From NCBI GenBank assembly GCA_029465975.1, contig CM055750.1:330689-394688 (forward strand): a DNA stretch of 64,000 nt. The letters run 5' to 3'. The translations under genes and the position numbers were made by a program. A model generated the notes under the pieces. That model was not told the origin of the DNA. It was given only the letters and a program-made list of their open reading frames with translations, and searched no databases. Positions 47,153 to 59,857 of this stretch are shown one piece after another. Every line of letters begins with the position of its first letter. Position 1 is the first letter of the stretch. This DNA is from Dallia pectoralis (lineage: Eukaryota; Chordata; Actinopteri; Esociformes; Umbridae).

Positions 47153-48484
47153 GTGAGTCTGTTGTTCAGCTAGCCCACTGACATATTTAGTGGTCATGTG
47201 AGTCTGTTGTTCAGCTAGCCCACTGACATATTTAGTGGTCATGTGAGTCTGTTGTTCAGCTAGCCCACTGACATATTTAGTGGTCATGTGAGTCTACTGT
47301 TCAGCTAGCCCACTGACATATTTAGTGGTCATGTGAGTCTGCTGTTCAGCTAGCCCACTGACATATTTAGTGGTCATGTGAGTCTGTTGTTCAGCTAGCC
47401 CACTGACATATTTAGTGGTCATGTGAGTCTGTTGTTCAGCTAGCCCACTGACATATTTAGTGGTCATGTGAGTCTACTGTTCAGCTAGCCCACTGACATA
47501 TTTAGTGGTCATGTGAGTCTGCTGTTCAGCTAGCCCACTGACATATTTAGTGGTCATGTGAGTCTACTGTTCAGCTAGCCCACTGACATATTTAGTGGTC
47601 ATGTGAGTCTGTTGTTCAGCTAGCCCACTGACATATTTAGTGGTCATGTGAGTCTGTTGTTCAGCTAGCCCACTGACATATTTAGTGGTCATGTGAGTCT
47701 ACTGTTCAGCTAGCCCACTGACATATTTAGTGGTCATGTGAGTCTGTTGTTCAGCTAGCCCACTGACATATTTAGTGGTCATGTGAGTCTGTTGTTCAGC
47801 TAGCCCACTGACATATTTAGTGGTCATGTGAGTCTGTTGTTCAGCTAGCCCACTGACATATTTAGTGGTCATGTGAGTCTGTTGTTCAGCTAGCCCACTG
47901 ACATATTTAGTGGTCATGTGAGTCTGTTGTTCAGCTAGCCCACTGACATATTTAGTGGTCATGTGAGTCTGCTGTTCAGCTAGCCCACTGACATATTTAG
48001 TGGTCATGTGAGTCTGCTGTTCAGCTAGCCCACTGACATATTTAGTGGTCATGTGAGTCTGTTGTTCAGCTAGCCCACTGACATATTTAGTGGTCATGTG
48101 AGTCTGTTGTTCAGCTAGCCCACTGACATATTTAGTGGTCATGTGAGTCTGTTGTTCAGCTAGCCCACTGACATATTTAGTGGTCATGTGAGTCTGTTGT
48201 TCAGCTAGCCCACTGACATATTTAGTGGTCATGTGAGTCTGCTGTTCAGCTAGCCCACTGACATATTTAGTGGTCATGTGAGTCTGCTGTTCAGCTAGCC
48301 CACTGACATATTTAGTGGTCATGTGAGTCTGTTGTTCAGCTAGCCCACTGACATATTTAGTGGTCATGTGAGTCTGTTGTTCAGCTAGCCTACTGACATA
48401 TTTAGTGGTCATGTGAGTCTGTTGTTCAGCTAGCCCACTGACATATTTAGTGGTCATGTGAGTCTGCTGTTCAGCTAGCCCACT
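47153..48484. repeat. 45-bp minisatellite (about 29.6 copies)
   Basis: The unit is gtgagtctgttgttcagcta plus gcccactgacatatttagtggtcat, constant in length. Almost all variation is T/C or G/A at ctgttg/ctgctg/ctactg. The 252-codon minus-strand frame is an artefact of the 45-bp period. Confidence 0.97.
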
Positions 48485-48979
48485 ATGACATCGGGCTGCT
48501 TTTGGCTAAAATGGACCAGTTTCTCAAAAGATAAAAGGAGTACAGTACTTCAAAGCCTGGAAAAGAACACAGAGCTGAAAGGACAAAATGAAATGATTTC
48601 AATTTCTGGATCAATAGGATTCTTTCTCTCCCCGTCAGGCAGTGATGGTTTGACCCTAAGGGCAGCAGGGTAATTAGTAGATGCAGTCAAGGCACGCCAT
48701 TCCCCCAGACCCCAGGGGGTTCCTTCTCAATGCCCCATTCTAAGCTGTGTTAACTGCAAATAGTGCAAATTCCACTGAAAGACAGTAGATGCACACATGC
48801 ATTTTGATAAGCCTGCAAGCAGTTACTGACTTATACACAGACAAATCGTAACACGTTTGGCAAACTATCTCAATCAAGCTGATGAGTGATGAACCAGCAG
48901 TTGAGGACATAAGCTGAACCCAGAAAAGAGAATAGCTATCTCACCAGTTTCCACCCTGAAAGAAGAGCGTTCACACAAA
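48485..48979. other. Intronic unique sequence, no gene seen
   Basis: Unique sequence. Its last 8 bp (cacacaaa, 48972-48979) are the left duplication of the next hAT element. Confidence 0.6.
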
Positions 48980-49869
48980 TAGGCCTGTCGCGATAGGCAA
49001 TATATTGACTTATCGCGCGATATATGGAAATGAGCGCGATATATTACATTAATTTAAAAAAAATGAATGTTGACAACATTTTAGTCGATCGAGCTGCCGG
49101 TTATCTGGTATCCTTCTCGAAAAAGGAGGCAGGGCTCAAGGCAGAGTCACGCGCGCAACACAGAGCGGAGCAGCGGACACACACACACACACACACACAC
49201 AGAGCGGAACAGCGCACGCACACACACATAGCGGAGCAGCGGACACACACACGCAACACAGAGCGGAGCAGCGGACACACACGTGTAAACCTACTGTGTT
49301 ATGAAGTGGACTGTTTCTTAAGTGACATAAAGCAAGTTAGGAAGAATAAGTCCAAATGGAGTTGGTTTCAAAGCCGGTGTGGGAACATTTAGGCTTTAAG
49401 CCGAATGAGAAAGGAGAGCCAATTAACGAGCCGGTATGTCAACTTGGTTTAAAAACAGTAGCAACGAAAAGAGGCAACACAACTAACCTACAATCTCACC
49501 TAAAACACAACCATCCCACCCAGTTGTTAAACCTGGGAACAAGAACTGCCGCTGGAATGGGGTCTTCCAGACAGTTATCTGTTTCAGTGTAAATATAAAC
49601 GCGATAGATAAATGCCGCACATTCACAGATATATATAGTGTAACTCGCTATATATCCAAAGAGATGCAGCCATTAAACACGGTTGAAAAAACAGCATTTA
49701 AAATGATGCAAACCTTCGAAAAACAGTACGAATTGCCAAAGTAAATGTACATCTCCCAAATCCATCCGTGTACATTAACATTATGAAAAAATCGCAATAA
49801 TATCGTTTATCGCAATTAGTTTTGTTGCAATATATCGCACAACCAAAAGTAGTTATCGTGACAGCCCTA
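48980..49869 (+). mobile_element. hAT element, 890 bp, with damaged BED finger and 8-bp TSD
   Basis: The ends are taggcctgtcgcgata and the reverse complement of tagggctgtcacgata, flanked by perfect duplications of cacacaaa (48972-48979 and 49870-49877). The subterminal sequence is rich in atatcgc/gcgatata motifs in inverted order. A plus-strand frame at 49356-49592 holds VWEHLGFKPNEKGEPINEPV followed by CQLG...KRGNTTNLQSHLKHNH, a BED-type finger in which the second Cys of C-x2-C is Gly, so zinc binding should be lost. A CA-rich tract with agcggagcagcggacacac repeats lies at about 49155-49280. No catalytic domain remains. This is a third hAT family, distinct from those at 5423 and 39655. Confidence 0.92.
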
Positions 49870-50042
49870 CACACAAAGTGTAACGGTGGAAATTGATTCC
49901 TTTACACAGCCGGGAACATCCGGTTTACAGCCCAAGAAGTTCTGGTCTGTAGGACTGGTCCACTTTGTGATGAGCCACAGACGGAGTCTGATAACGTTCT
50001 CAGTGTTAAGACACTTTCTGTGTTAAGGCCTAAGTGCCACAT

Positions 50043-50233
50043 GACTAGCAACACAGCTATTATAGGACTAGCAACACAGCTATTATAGGACTAGCAACAC
50101 AGCTATTATAGGACTAGCAACACAGCTATTATAGGACTAGCAACACAGCTATTATAGGACTAGCAACACAGCTATTATAGGACTAGCAACACAGCTATTA
50201 TAGGACTAGCAACACAGCTATTATAGGACTAGC
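50043..50233. repeat. 23-bp minisatellite, left part
   Basis: The unit is gactagcaacacagctatta plus tag. It is interrupted at 50234 and resumes at 56967 in register. Confidence 0.96.
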
Positions 50234-50335
50234 TAGTGTTGTAGTACTCGAGTGAGACCGGTCTCGTCTCAGACTTGTTCCTTCAAAGACTCGGTCTTGA
50301 CTCGGACTTGGCATTGGCGGTCTCGTCCCATCACT
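50234..50335 (+). mobile_element. hAT terminal fragment (same type as the 5423 element)
   Basis: tagtgttgtagtactcgagt followed by gagaccggtctcgtctcaga closely resembles the right end of the element at 5423-7202 read in reverse complement. Only one end is present and no 8-bp duplication can be defined, so this is a truncated piece. Confidence 0.65.
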
Positions 50336-50480
50336 ATTTTTGAGGGCTGGGGTAGTTAACGCGTTAATCTGAGGCGTTAATTTTAAATGTTTAACGCAAT
50401 TAACGCACCACTTTATAAGTTCCGGTTTCGGTTTGCAAAGCCAAATTCAAATACCATAGAAGCAGTTCGATTTTAGTTTA
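50336..50480 (+). mobile_element. Left fragment of a second DNA transposon (TTAACGC type)
   Basis: gggctggggtagttaacgcg ttaatctgaggcgttaattt has the look of a fish hAT-like terminus with repeated ttaacgc motifs. A related cgattaatcgcg motif occurs at 56940-56955, on the far side of the 45-bp array. Family assignment is tentative. Confidence 0.45.
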
Positions 50481-53400
50481 TCATTATTGATGTTGTGAGG
50501 CTACAGGACAGAAACACCCGGTCATTATTGACGTTACTAGTGAGACTACAGGACAGAAACACCCGGTCATTATTGACGTTACTAGTGAGGTTACAGGACA
50601 GAAACACCCGGTCATTATTGACGTTACTAGTGAGGCTACAGGACAGAAACACCCGGTCATTATTGACGTTACTAGTGAGGCTACAGGACAGAAACACCCG
50701 GTCATTATTGATGTTACTAGTGAGGCTACAGGATAGAAACACCCGGTCATTATAGACGTTACTAGTGAGGCTACAGGACAGAAACACCCGGTCATTATTG
50801 ACGTTACTAGTGAGGTTACAGGACAGAAACACCCGGTCATTATTGACGTTACTAGTGAGGCTACAGGACAGAAACACCCGGTCATTATTGATGTTACTAG
50901 TGAGGCTACAGGATAGAAACACCCGGTCATTATTGATGTTACTAGTGAGGCTACAGGACAGAAACACCCGGTCATTATTGACGTTACTAGTGAGGCTTCA
51001 GGACAGAAACACCCGGTCATTATTGACGTTACTAGTGAGGTTACAGGACAGAAACACCCGGTCATTATTGACGTTACTAGTGAGGCTACAGGACAGAAAC
51101 ACCCGGTCATTATTGACGTTACTAGTGAGACTACAGGACAGAAACACCCGGTCATTATTGATGTTACTAGTGAGGCTACAGGACAGAAACACCCGGTCAT
51201 TATTGACGTTACTAGTGAGGTTACAGGACAGAAACACCCGGTCATTATTGACGTTACTAGTGAGGCTACAGGACAGAAACACCGGGTCATTATAGACGTT
51301 ACTAGTGAGGCTACAGGACAGAAACACCCGGTCATTATTGATGTTACTAGTGAGGCTACAGGACAGAAACACCCGGTCATTATTGACGTTACTAGTGAGG
51401 CTACAGGACAGAAACACCCGGTCATTATTGATGTTACTAGTGAGTCTACAGGACAGAAACACCCGGTCATTATTGACGTTATTAGTGAGGCTACAGGACA
51501 GAAACACATGGTCATTATTGACGTTACTAGTGAGGCTACAGGACAGAAACACCCGGTCATTATTGACGTTACTAGTGAGGTTACAGGACAGAAACACCCG
51601 GTCGTTATTGACGTTACTAGTGAGGCTACAGGACAGAAACACCCGGTCATTATTGATGTTACTAGTGAGGCTACAGGACAGAAACACTTGGTCATTATTG
51701 ACGTTACTAGTGAGGCTACAGGACAGAAACACCCGGTCATTATTGATGTTACTAGTGAGGCTACAGGACAGAAACACCCGGTCATTATTGATGTTACTAG
51801 TGAGGCTACAGGACAGAAACACTTGGTCATTATTGACGTTACTAGTGAGGCTACAGGACAGAAACACCCGGTCATTATTGACGTTACTAGTGAGGCTACA
51901 GGACAGAAACACCCGGTCATTATAGACGTTACTAGTGAGGCTACAGGACAGAAACACCCGGTCATTATTGATGTTACTAGTGAGGCTACAGGACAGAAAC
52001 ACCCGGTCATTATTGACGTTACTAGTGAGGCTACAGGACAGAAACACCCGGTCATTATAGACGTTACTAGTGAGGCTACAGGACAGAAACACCCGGTCAT
52101 TATTGATGTTACTAGTGAGGCTACAGGACAGAAACACCCGGTCATTATTGACGTTACTAGTGAGGCTACAGGACAGAAACACCCGGTCATTATTGGCGTT
52201 ACTTGTGAGGCTACAGGACAGAAACACCCGGTCATTATTGACGTTACTAGTGAGTCTACAGGACAGAAACACCCGGTCATTATTGGCGTTACTTGTGAGG
52301 CTACAGGACAGAAACACCCGGTCATTATTGACGTTACTAGTGAGGCTACAGGACAGAAACACCCGGTCATTATTGACGTTACTAGTGAGTCTACAGGACA
52401 GAAACACCCGGTCATTATTGGCGTTACTTGTGAGGCTACAGGACAGAAACACCCGGTCATTATTGATGTTACTAGTGAGGCTACAGGACAGAAACACCCG
52501 GTCATTATTGACGTTACTAGTGAGTCTACAGGACAGAAACACCCGGTCATTATTGGCGTTACTTGTGAGGCTACAGGACAGAAACACCCGGTCATTATTG
52601 ACGTTACTAGTGAGGCTACAGGACAGAAACACCCGGTCATTATTGGCGTTACTTGTGAGGCTACTGGACAGAAACACCCGGTCATTATTGACGTTACTAG
52701 TGAGTCTACAGGACAGAAACACCCGGTCATTATTGGCGTTACTTGTGAGGCTACAGGACAGAAACACCCGGTCATTATTGATGTTACTAGTGAGGCTACA
52801 GGACAGAAACACCCGGTTATTATTGACGTTACTACTGAGGCTACAGGACAGAAACACTTGGTCATTATTGACGTTACTAGTGAGGCTACAGGACAGAAAC
52901 ACCCGGTCATTATTGACGTTACTAGTGAGGCTACAGGACAGAAACACCCGGTCATTATTGACGTTACTAGTGAGGCTACAGGACAGAAACACCCGGTCAT
53001 TATTGACGTTACTAGTGAGGTTACAGGACAGAAACACCCGGTCATTATTGATGTTACTAGTGAGGCTACAGGACAGAAACACCTGGTCATTATTGACGTT
53101 ACTAGTGAGGCTACAGGACAGAAACACCCGGTAATTATTGACGTTACTAGTGAGGCTACAGGACAGAAACACCCGGTCATTATTGACGTTACTAGTGAGT
53201 CTACAGGACAGAAACACCCGGTCATTATTGACGTTACTAGTGAGGCTACAGGACAGAAACACCCGGTCATTATTGATGTTACTAGTGAGGCTACAGGACA
53301 GAAACACCCGGTCATTATTGACGTTACTAGTGAGGCTACAGGACAGAAACACCCGGTCATTATTGACGTTACTAGTGAGTCTACAGGACAGAAACACCCG

Positions 53401-56400
53401 GTCATTATTGATGTTACTAGTGAGGCTACAGGACAGAAACACCCGGTCATTATAGACGTTACTAGTGAGGTTACAGGACAGAAACACCCGGTCATTATTG
53501 ACGTTACTAGTGAGGCTTCAGGACAGAAACACCCGGTCATTATTGACGTTACTAGTGAGGCTACAGGACAGAAACACCCGGTCATTATTGATGTTACTAG
53601 TGAGGTTACAGGACAGAAACACCCGGTCATTATTGACGTTACTAGTGAGGCTACAGGACAGAAACACCCGGTCATTATTGACGTTACTAGTGAGGCTACA
53701 GGACAGAAACACCCGGTCATTATTGACGTTACTAGTGAGGCTACAGGACAGAAACACCCGGTCATTATAGACGTTACTAGTGAGGCTACAGGACAGAAAC
53801 ACCCGGTCATTATTGATGTTACTAGTGAGACTACAGGACAGAAACACCCGGTCATTATTGCGTTACTAGTGAGGCTACAGGACAGAAACACCCGGTCATT
53901 ATTGACGTTACTAGTGAGGCTACAGGACAGAAACACCCGGTCATTATTGATGTTACTAGTGAGGCTACAGGACAGAAACACCCGGTCATTATTGACGTTA
54001 CTAGTGAGGCTACAGGACAGAAACACCCGGTCATTATTGCGTTACTAGTGAGGCTACAGGACAGAAACACCCGGTCATTATAGACGTTACTAGTGAGACT
54101 ACAGGACAGAAACACCCGGTCATTATTGACGTTACTAGTGAGGCTACAGGACAGAAACACCCGGTCATTATTGACTTTACTAGTGAGGCTACAGGACAGA
54201 AACACCCGGTCATTATTGATGTTACTAGTGAGGCTACAGGACAGAAACACCCGGTCATTATTGACGTTACTAGTGAGACTACAGGACAGAAACACCCGGT
54301 CATTATTGATGTTACTAGTGAGGCTACAGGACAGAAACACCCGGTCATTATTGACGTTACTAGTGAGGTTACAGGACAGAAACACCCGGTCATTATTGAC
54401 GTTACTAGTGAGGCTACAGGACAGAAACACCCGGTCATTATTGACGTTACTAGTGAGGCTACAGGACAGAAACACCCGGTCATTATTGACGTTACTAGTG
54501 AGACTACAGGACAGAAACACCCGGTCATTATTGACGTTACTAGTGAGACTACAGGACAGAAACACCCGGTCATTATTGACGTTACTAGTGAGGCTACAGG
54601 ACAGAAACACCCGGTCATTATTGACGTTACTAGTGAGGCTACAGGACAGAAACACCCGGTCATTATTGACGTTACTAGTGAGGCTACAGGACAGAAACAC
54701 CCGGTCATTATTGACGTTACTAGTGAGGCTACAGGACAGAAACACCCGGTCATTATTGACGTTACTAGTGAGGTTACAGGACAGAAACACCCGGTCATTA
54801 TTGATGTTACTAGTGAGGCTACAGGACAGAAACACCCGGTCATTATTGACGTTACTAGTGAGGTTACAGGACAGAAACACCCGGTCATTATTGACGTTAC
54901 TAGTGAGGCTACAGGACAGAAACACCCGGTCATTATAGACGTTACTAGTGAGGCTACAGGACAGAAACACCCGGTCATTATTGACGTTACTAGTGAGGTT
55001 ACAGGACAGAAACACCCGGTCATTATTGATGTTACTAGTGAGGCTACAGGACAGAAACACCCGGTCATTATTGGCGTTACTAGTGAGGCTACAGGACAGA
55101 AACACCCGGTCATTATTGACGTTACTAGTGAGGCTACAGGACAGAAACACCCGGTCATTATTGGCGTTACTAGTGAGGCTACAGGACAGAAACACCCGGT
55201 CATTATTGACGTTACTAGTGAGGCTACAGGACAGAAACACCCGGTCATTATTGACGTTACTAGTGAGGCTACAGGACAGAAACACCCGGTCATTATTGAC
55301 GTTACTAGTGAGGCTACAGGACAGAAACACCCGGTCATTATTGACGTTACTAGTGAGGCTACAGGACAGAAACACCCGGTCATTATTGACGTTACTAGTG
55401 AGGTTACAGGACAGAAACACCCGGTCATTATTGACGTTACTAGTGAGACTACAGGACAGAAACACCCGGTCATTATTGACGTTACTAGTGAGACTACAGG
55501 ACAGAAACACCCGGTCATTATTGACGTTACTAGTGAGGCTACAGGACAGAAACACCCGGTCATTATTGACGTTACTAGTGAGGCTACAGGACAGAAACAC
55601 CCGGTCATTATTGACGTTACTAGTGAGGCTACAGGACAGAAACACCCGGTCATTATTGACGTTACTCGTGAGACTACAGGACAGAAACACCCGGTCATTA
55701 TTGACGTTACTAGTGAGGCTACAGGACAGAAACACCCGGTCATTATTGACGTTACTAGTGAGGTTACAGGACAGAAACACCCGGTCATTATTGGCGTTAC
55801 TTGTGAGGCTACAGGACAGAAACACCCGGTCATTATTGACGTTACTAGTGAGGCTACAGGACAGAAACACCCGGTCATTATTGATGTTACTAGTGAGGCT
55901 ACAGGACAGAAACACCCGGTCATTATTGACGTTACTAGTGAGGCTACAGGACAGAAACACCCGGTCATTATTGACGTTACTAGTGAGGTTACAGGACAGA
56001 AACACCCGGTCATTATTGATGTTACTAGTGAGGCTACAGGACAGAAACACCCGGTCATTATTGACGTTACTAGTGAGGCTACAGGACAGAAACACCCGGT
56101 CATTATTGACGTTACTAGTGAGGCTACAGGACAGAAACACCCGGTCATTATTGACGTTACTAGTGTGGCTACAGGACAGAAACACCTGGTCATTATTGAC
56201 GTTACTAGTGAGGCTACAGGACAGAAACACCTGGTCATTATTGACGTTACTAGTGTGGCTACAGGACAGAAACACCTGGTCATTATTGACGTTACTAGTG
56301 TGGCTACAGGACAGAAACACCTGGTCATTATTGACGTTACTAGTGAGGCTACAGGACAGAAACACCCGGTCATTATTGACGTTACTAGTGAGGCTACAGG

Positions 56401-56681
56401 ACAGAAACACCTGGTCATTATTGACGTTACTAGTGTGGCTACAGGACAGAAACACCCGGTCATTATTGACGTTACTAGTGAGGCTACAGGACAGAAACAC
56501 CTGGTCATTATTGACGTTACTAGTGTGGCTACAGGACAGAAACACCTGGTCATTATTGACGTTACTAGTGAGGCTACAGGACAGAAACACCCGGTCATTA
56601 TTGACGTTACTAGTGAGGCTACAGGACAGAAACACCCGGTCATTATTGACGTTACTAGTGAGACTACAGGACAGAAACACC
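50481..56681. repeat. 45-bp minisatellite, 6.2 kb (about 138 copies)
   Basis: The unit is ggctacaggacagaaacacc plus cggtcattattgacgttactagtga. It is the largest array in the window. Variants form blocks: gcgttacttgtg alternates with gagtcta at 52190-52750, and gtgtggcta with cacctgg lies at 56160-56530. Two 1-bp deletions (about 53860 and 54040) shift the frame. All six frames stay open over long stretches because the period is a multiple of three and the unit lacks frequent stops; the 1180-, 942- and 846-codon frames are artefacts. Confidence 0.98.
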
Positions 56682-56966
56682 AATCCACATTACTGCAGTA
56701 CAGTGCGTCTAATAGTGACGGGCTATTGACCAAACCGAGGAGTTAACTGATGGTTTAGTTAAATAGATAGAAACTGCCGCCCAATAAACACAGTAGAAGA
56801 CGAGTGACTAAAATAAATCATTCAAATTTGCATCGGGATACCCATCGTTCTGTTGCAGTCAGGTTATCAAAATTGATTTAAATTGAATTAAATTGATTTA
56901 ATTCAGTGTTTTACATGATGATAACAAGTTTGGGGAAAATGCGATTAATCGCGAAAAAAAATCTCG
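56682..56966 (+). mobile_element. Right fragment of the TTAACGC-type transposon
   Basis: Unique AT-rich sequence ending gaaaatgcgattaatcgcga and aaaaaaatctc, then the 23-bp array resumes. With the left fragment it brackets the 45-bp array, which therefore seems to have grown inside an older transposon. No coding remnant is recognised. Confidence 0.4.
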
Positions 56967-57533
56967 CAACACAGCTAATATAGGACTAGCAGCACAGCTA
57001 TTATAGGACTAGCAACACAGCTAATATAGGACTAGCAGCACAGCTATTATAGGACTAGCAACACAGCTATTATAGGACTAGCAGAACAGCTATTATAGGA
57101 CTAGCAGCACAGCTATTATAGGACTAGCAACACAGCTGTTATATGACTAGCAACACAGCTGTTATATGACTAGCAACACAGCTATTATAGGACTAGCAAC
57201 ACAGCTATCATAGGACTAGCAACACAGCTATTATAGGACTAGCAACACAGCTATTATAGGACTAGCAACACAGCTATTATAGGACTAGCAACACAGCTAT
57301 TATAGGACTAGCAGCACAGCTATTATAGGACTAGCAACACAGCTATTATAGGACTAGCAACACAGCTATTATAGGACTAGCAACACAGCTATTATAGGAC
57401 TAGCAACACAGCTATTATAGGACTAGCAGCACAGCTATTATAGGCCTAGCAACACAGCTGTTATAGGACTAGCAACACAGCTATTATAGGACTAGCAACA
57501 CAGCTGTTATAGGACTAGCAACACAGCTATTAT
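56967..57533. repeat. 23-bp minisatellite, right part
   Basis: Continuation of the array at 50043, with more variants (agcagcac, ctgttat, atatgac). Confidence 0.96.
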
Positions 57534-57881
57534 AGCACACCCTGAACAGACCTTAATAAACTCAGATGAGAACAGACCTCTCAACCCACCACTGTATTCT
57601 ATCAAGCCCGGCACTAATACAGGACAATGTCACTCAAAGCCCTGAACCCAGCTAATCCCAAAGCTCCAGACGCATCACATGGAGACAGTCGCCATGGTAG
57701 CGACGCACACCTAACGTAGCAGCTCTGGAGTTTGTTTCTACAGCATCGATTACGTCAACACAGCTCCAGTCTTTTAGCTCCTGGTGGTTTGGTGGAGTTT
57801 AGACACTGGATGATTGAGGGATGATGGGGTCATGGTCACACTCGTCCAGGGGGTGGTGGGGGGCTACACCTTGATTCCCCT
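57534..57881. other. Intronic unique sequence, no gene seen
   Basis: Unique sequence between the 23-bp and 14-bp arrays. Confidence 0.55.
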
Positions 57882-58101
57882 CCCTCTGTGCACCTCCCTC
57901 TGTGCACCTCCCTCTGTGCACCTCCCTCTGTCCACCTCCCTCTGTCCACCTCCCTCTGTCCACCTCCCTCTGTCCACCTCCCTCTGTCCACCTCCCTCTG
58001 TCCACCTCCCTCTGTCCACCTCCCTCTGTCCACCTCCCTCTGTCCACCTCCCTCTGTCCACCTCCCTCTGTCCACCTCCCTCTGTCCACCTCCCTCTGTC
58101 T
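57882..58101. repeat. 14-bp pyrimidine-rich minisatellite (about 15 copies)
   Basis: The unit is cctccctctgtcca, with cctccctctgtgca in the first three copies. Long frames on both strands are artefacts. Confidence 0.96.
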
Positions 58102-58940
58102 CCCACAGTGACCTTAATATCACCCTGTCCACATCAGTATATCAAACATACGGTTTGTGATTTCTGTTGTGCATCTGGTCTCTGCGACCAGTTTGTCAGT
58201 AGCTCTGCTCTCCACAGGCTCGGGCTCTTACCAAACTATCTGATACTGGCAACAATAACAGCCCAGGGCTTAAATAGTCTCATCCTCACGCCTGCAAAAC
58301 TGCCCCATCTAATGGCCCCATTTGCATTGCTAAACAGGCTTACGGGGCACAGAGAATAAAGCAGCTCCTGAACAGCAGTACTTTGCTGATGTGTATTCTG
58401 TTAGAACGGGCTTGTTATGTGTGACCTTGGAGATCGGACACATCTCTCTCACCTCTACAGGAAAACACATTTCATTCTTCTTCGTTTCACATCACTGTTC
58501 ATGGCCTATTAAATGCCTAATACCTTTCTAATGACACAAATTACAACTCCATTTAGTGGAATTAACTCTCAGCTAGTGTATGCACGCTAAATAAATAAAT
58601 ATATTCATCAGTCTTTCCTACCAGGCCAGAAATATGACTATAAATGACATTTCCCTCTGGAACTGGATGCCACGTTAGAGACTTATTTTAGTTGTTTAAC
58701 GTAGGTATTTGAAGCGGACGTTGTAATTCGCGTGAGGCTAAAGATATTGATTTTTAGTGAGTCCTTTTTTAGTGAGTTAAATGACCATGGAGACGATGGG
58801 ATCACCTGTGCTGTAATCAAATGAGTCTTTATTACTCCTCCATTAATATGATACATATGTGGCCTCTATAATGATGTTACTACAGACCAACACCCCAAAC
58901 TGGCTGTTACATCTGCATTTATCTTCATTCCCTATAACAC
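58102..58940. other. Intronic unique sequence with CNE-like composition
   Basis: No gene seen. The block at about 58230-58370 has an ATTTGCAT octamer (58319-58326), and 58500-58660 is rich in TAAT-type cores. These could be conserved regulatory sequences, but this cannot be judged from one genome. Confidence 0.3.
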
Positions 58941-59439
58941 AGGGGCAGTAGCTCATATGTATGGCCCTATAACACAGGGGCAGTAGCTCATATGTATGGC
59001 CCTATAACACAGGGGCAGTAGCTCATATGTATGGCCCTATAACACAGGGGCAGTAGCTCATATGTATGGCCCTATAACACAGGGGCAGTAGCTCATATGT
59101 ATGGCCCTATAACACAGGGGCAGTAGCTCATATGTTTGGCCCTATAACACAGGGGCAGTAGCTCATATGTATGGCCCTATAACACAGGGGCAGTAGCTCA
59201 TATGTATGGCCCTATAACACAGGCGCAGTAGCTCATATGTATGGCCCTATAACACAGGGGCAGTAGCTCATATGTTTGGCCCCATAACACAGGGGCAGTA
59301 GCTCATATGTTTGGCCCTATAACACAGGGGCAGTAGCTCATATGTTTGGCCCTATAACACAGGGGCAGTAGCTCATATGTATGGCCCTATAACACAGGGG
59401 CAGTAGCTCATATGTATGGCCCTATAACACAGGGGCAGT
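58941..59439. repeat. 35-bp minisatellite (about 14 copies)
   Basis: The unit is ggccctataacacaggggca plus gtagctcatatgtat, with atgttt in some copies. Confidence 0.97.
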
Positions 59440-59546
59440 CCTGGGCAGCTCATACATCTTCCAGGTTTATGGTGACACATACATCTGCTGGTTGGGATGA
59501 TGTCAGTGGGTTTGGACCTCCAGATCTCATGGATCCACCTCACTTA

Positions 59547-59547
59547 T

Positions 59548-59632
<85 letters not shown>

Positions 59633-59660
59633 AACACACACACACACACACACACACACA
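59547..59660. repeat. (CA)n microsatellite next to the fbxl17 donor site
   Basis: A CA tract of about 114 bp with one tgaa interruption. On the fbxl17 (minus) strand it is a UG repeat beginning 14 bases into the intron after the 5' splice site. Confidence 0.97.
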
Positions 59661-59673
59661 GGCGTATGTTTAC

Positions 59674-59816
59674 CTTGTCACATCTCATGAGGCCCAGGTA
59701 TCGTAGGGACTTGCTGCTCTGGGCGATCTCTGTGGCACCCTGGTCTGTGATCTCCTTGCACCAGCCCACATCCACCGTCTCTATGGTTCTGCTGTACAGG
59801 CCAATGACCTTCAGAG
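59674..59816 (-). CDS. fbxl17: F-box/LRR-repeat protein 17, internal LRR exon
   Basis: The exon codes for part of the C-terminal leucine-rich repeats of FBXL17, the region that encloses BTB-domain substrates of the SCF-FBXL17 ubiquitin ligase. It encodes LKVIGLYSRTIETVDVGWCK, EITDQGATEIAQSSKSLRYL and GLMRCDK, two cysteine-type LRRs with the usual C-x-x-ITDxGAxxIA spacing. IETVDVGWCKEITDQGA and SSKSLRYLGLMRCDKV match FBXL17 as I recall it. The acceptor is ctgtccttatag (59828-59817) and the donor AAG|gtaaac (59673). The exon is 143 bases: two bases finish a split codon, then 47 codons, ending in phase 0. Earlier exons, including the F-box, lie beyond the window. Identified from memory, without a database search. 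Confidence 0.92.
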
Positions 59817-59857
59817 CTATAAGGACAGGAGACAAATGACATGGACATTAAGAAACA

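Larger units (their letters stand above)
31808..59673 (-). other. fbxl17: fbxl17 last intron, 27.9 kb
   Basis: Bounded by a donor (AAG|gtaaac at 59673) and an acceptor (ttttgcag at 31808) on the minus strand; both flanking exons are phase 0. The intron is mostly arrays plus transposon insertions, listed separately. Large introns are usual in vertebrate FBXL17. Confidence 0.85.

Noticed and set aside
50484..56733. Open frames of 1180, 942, 899, 846 and 829 codons across the 45-bp array, on both strands
   Set aside because: They exist only because the unit is 45 bp and carries few stops. Several frames are open on both strands, frames shift at 1-bp deletions, and no start context, splice sites or non-repeat domain is present.
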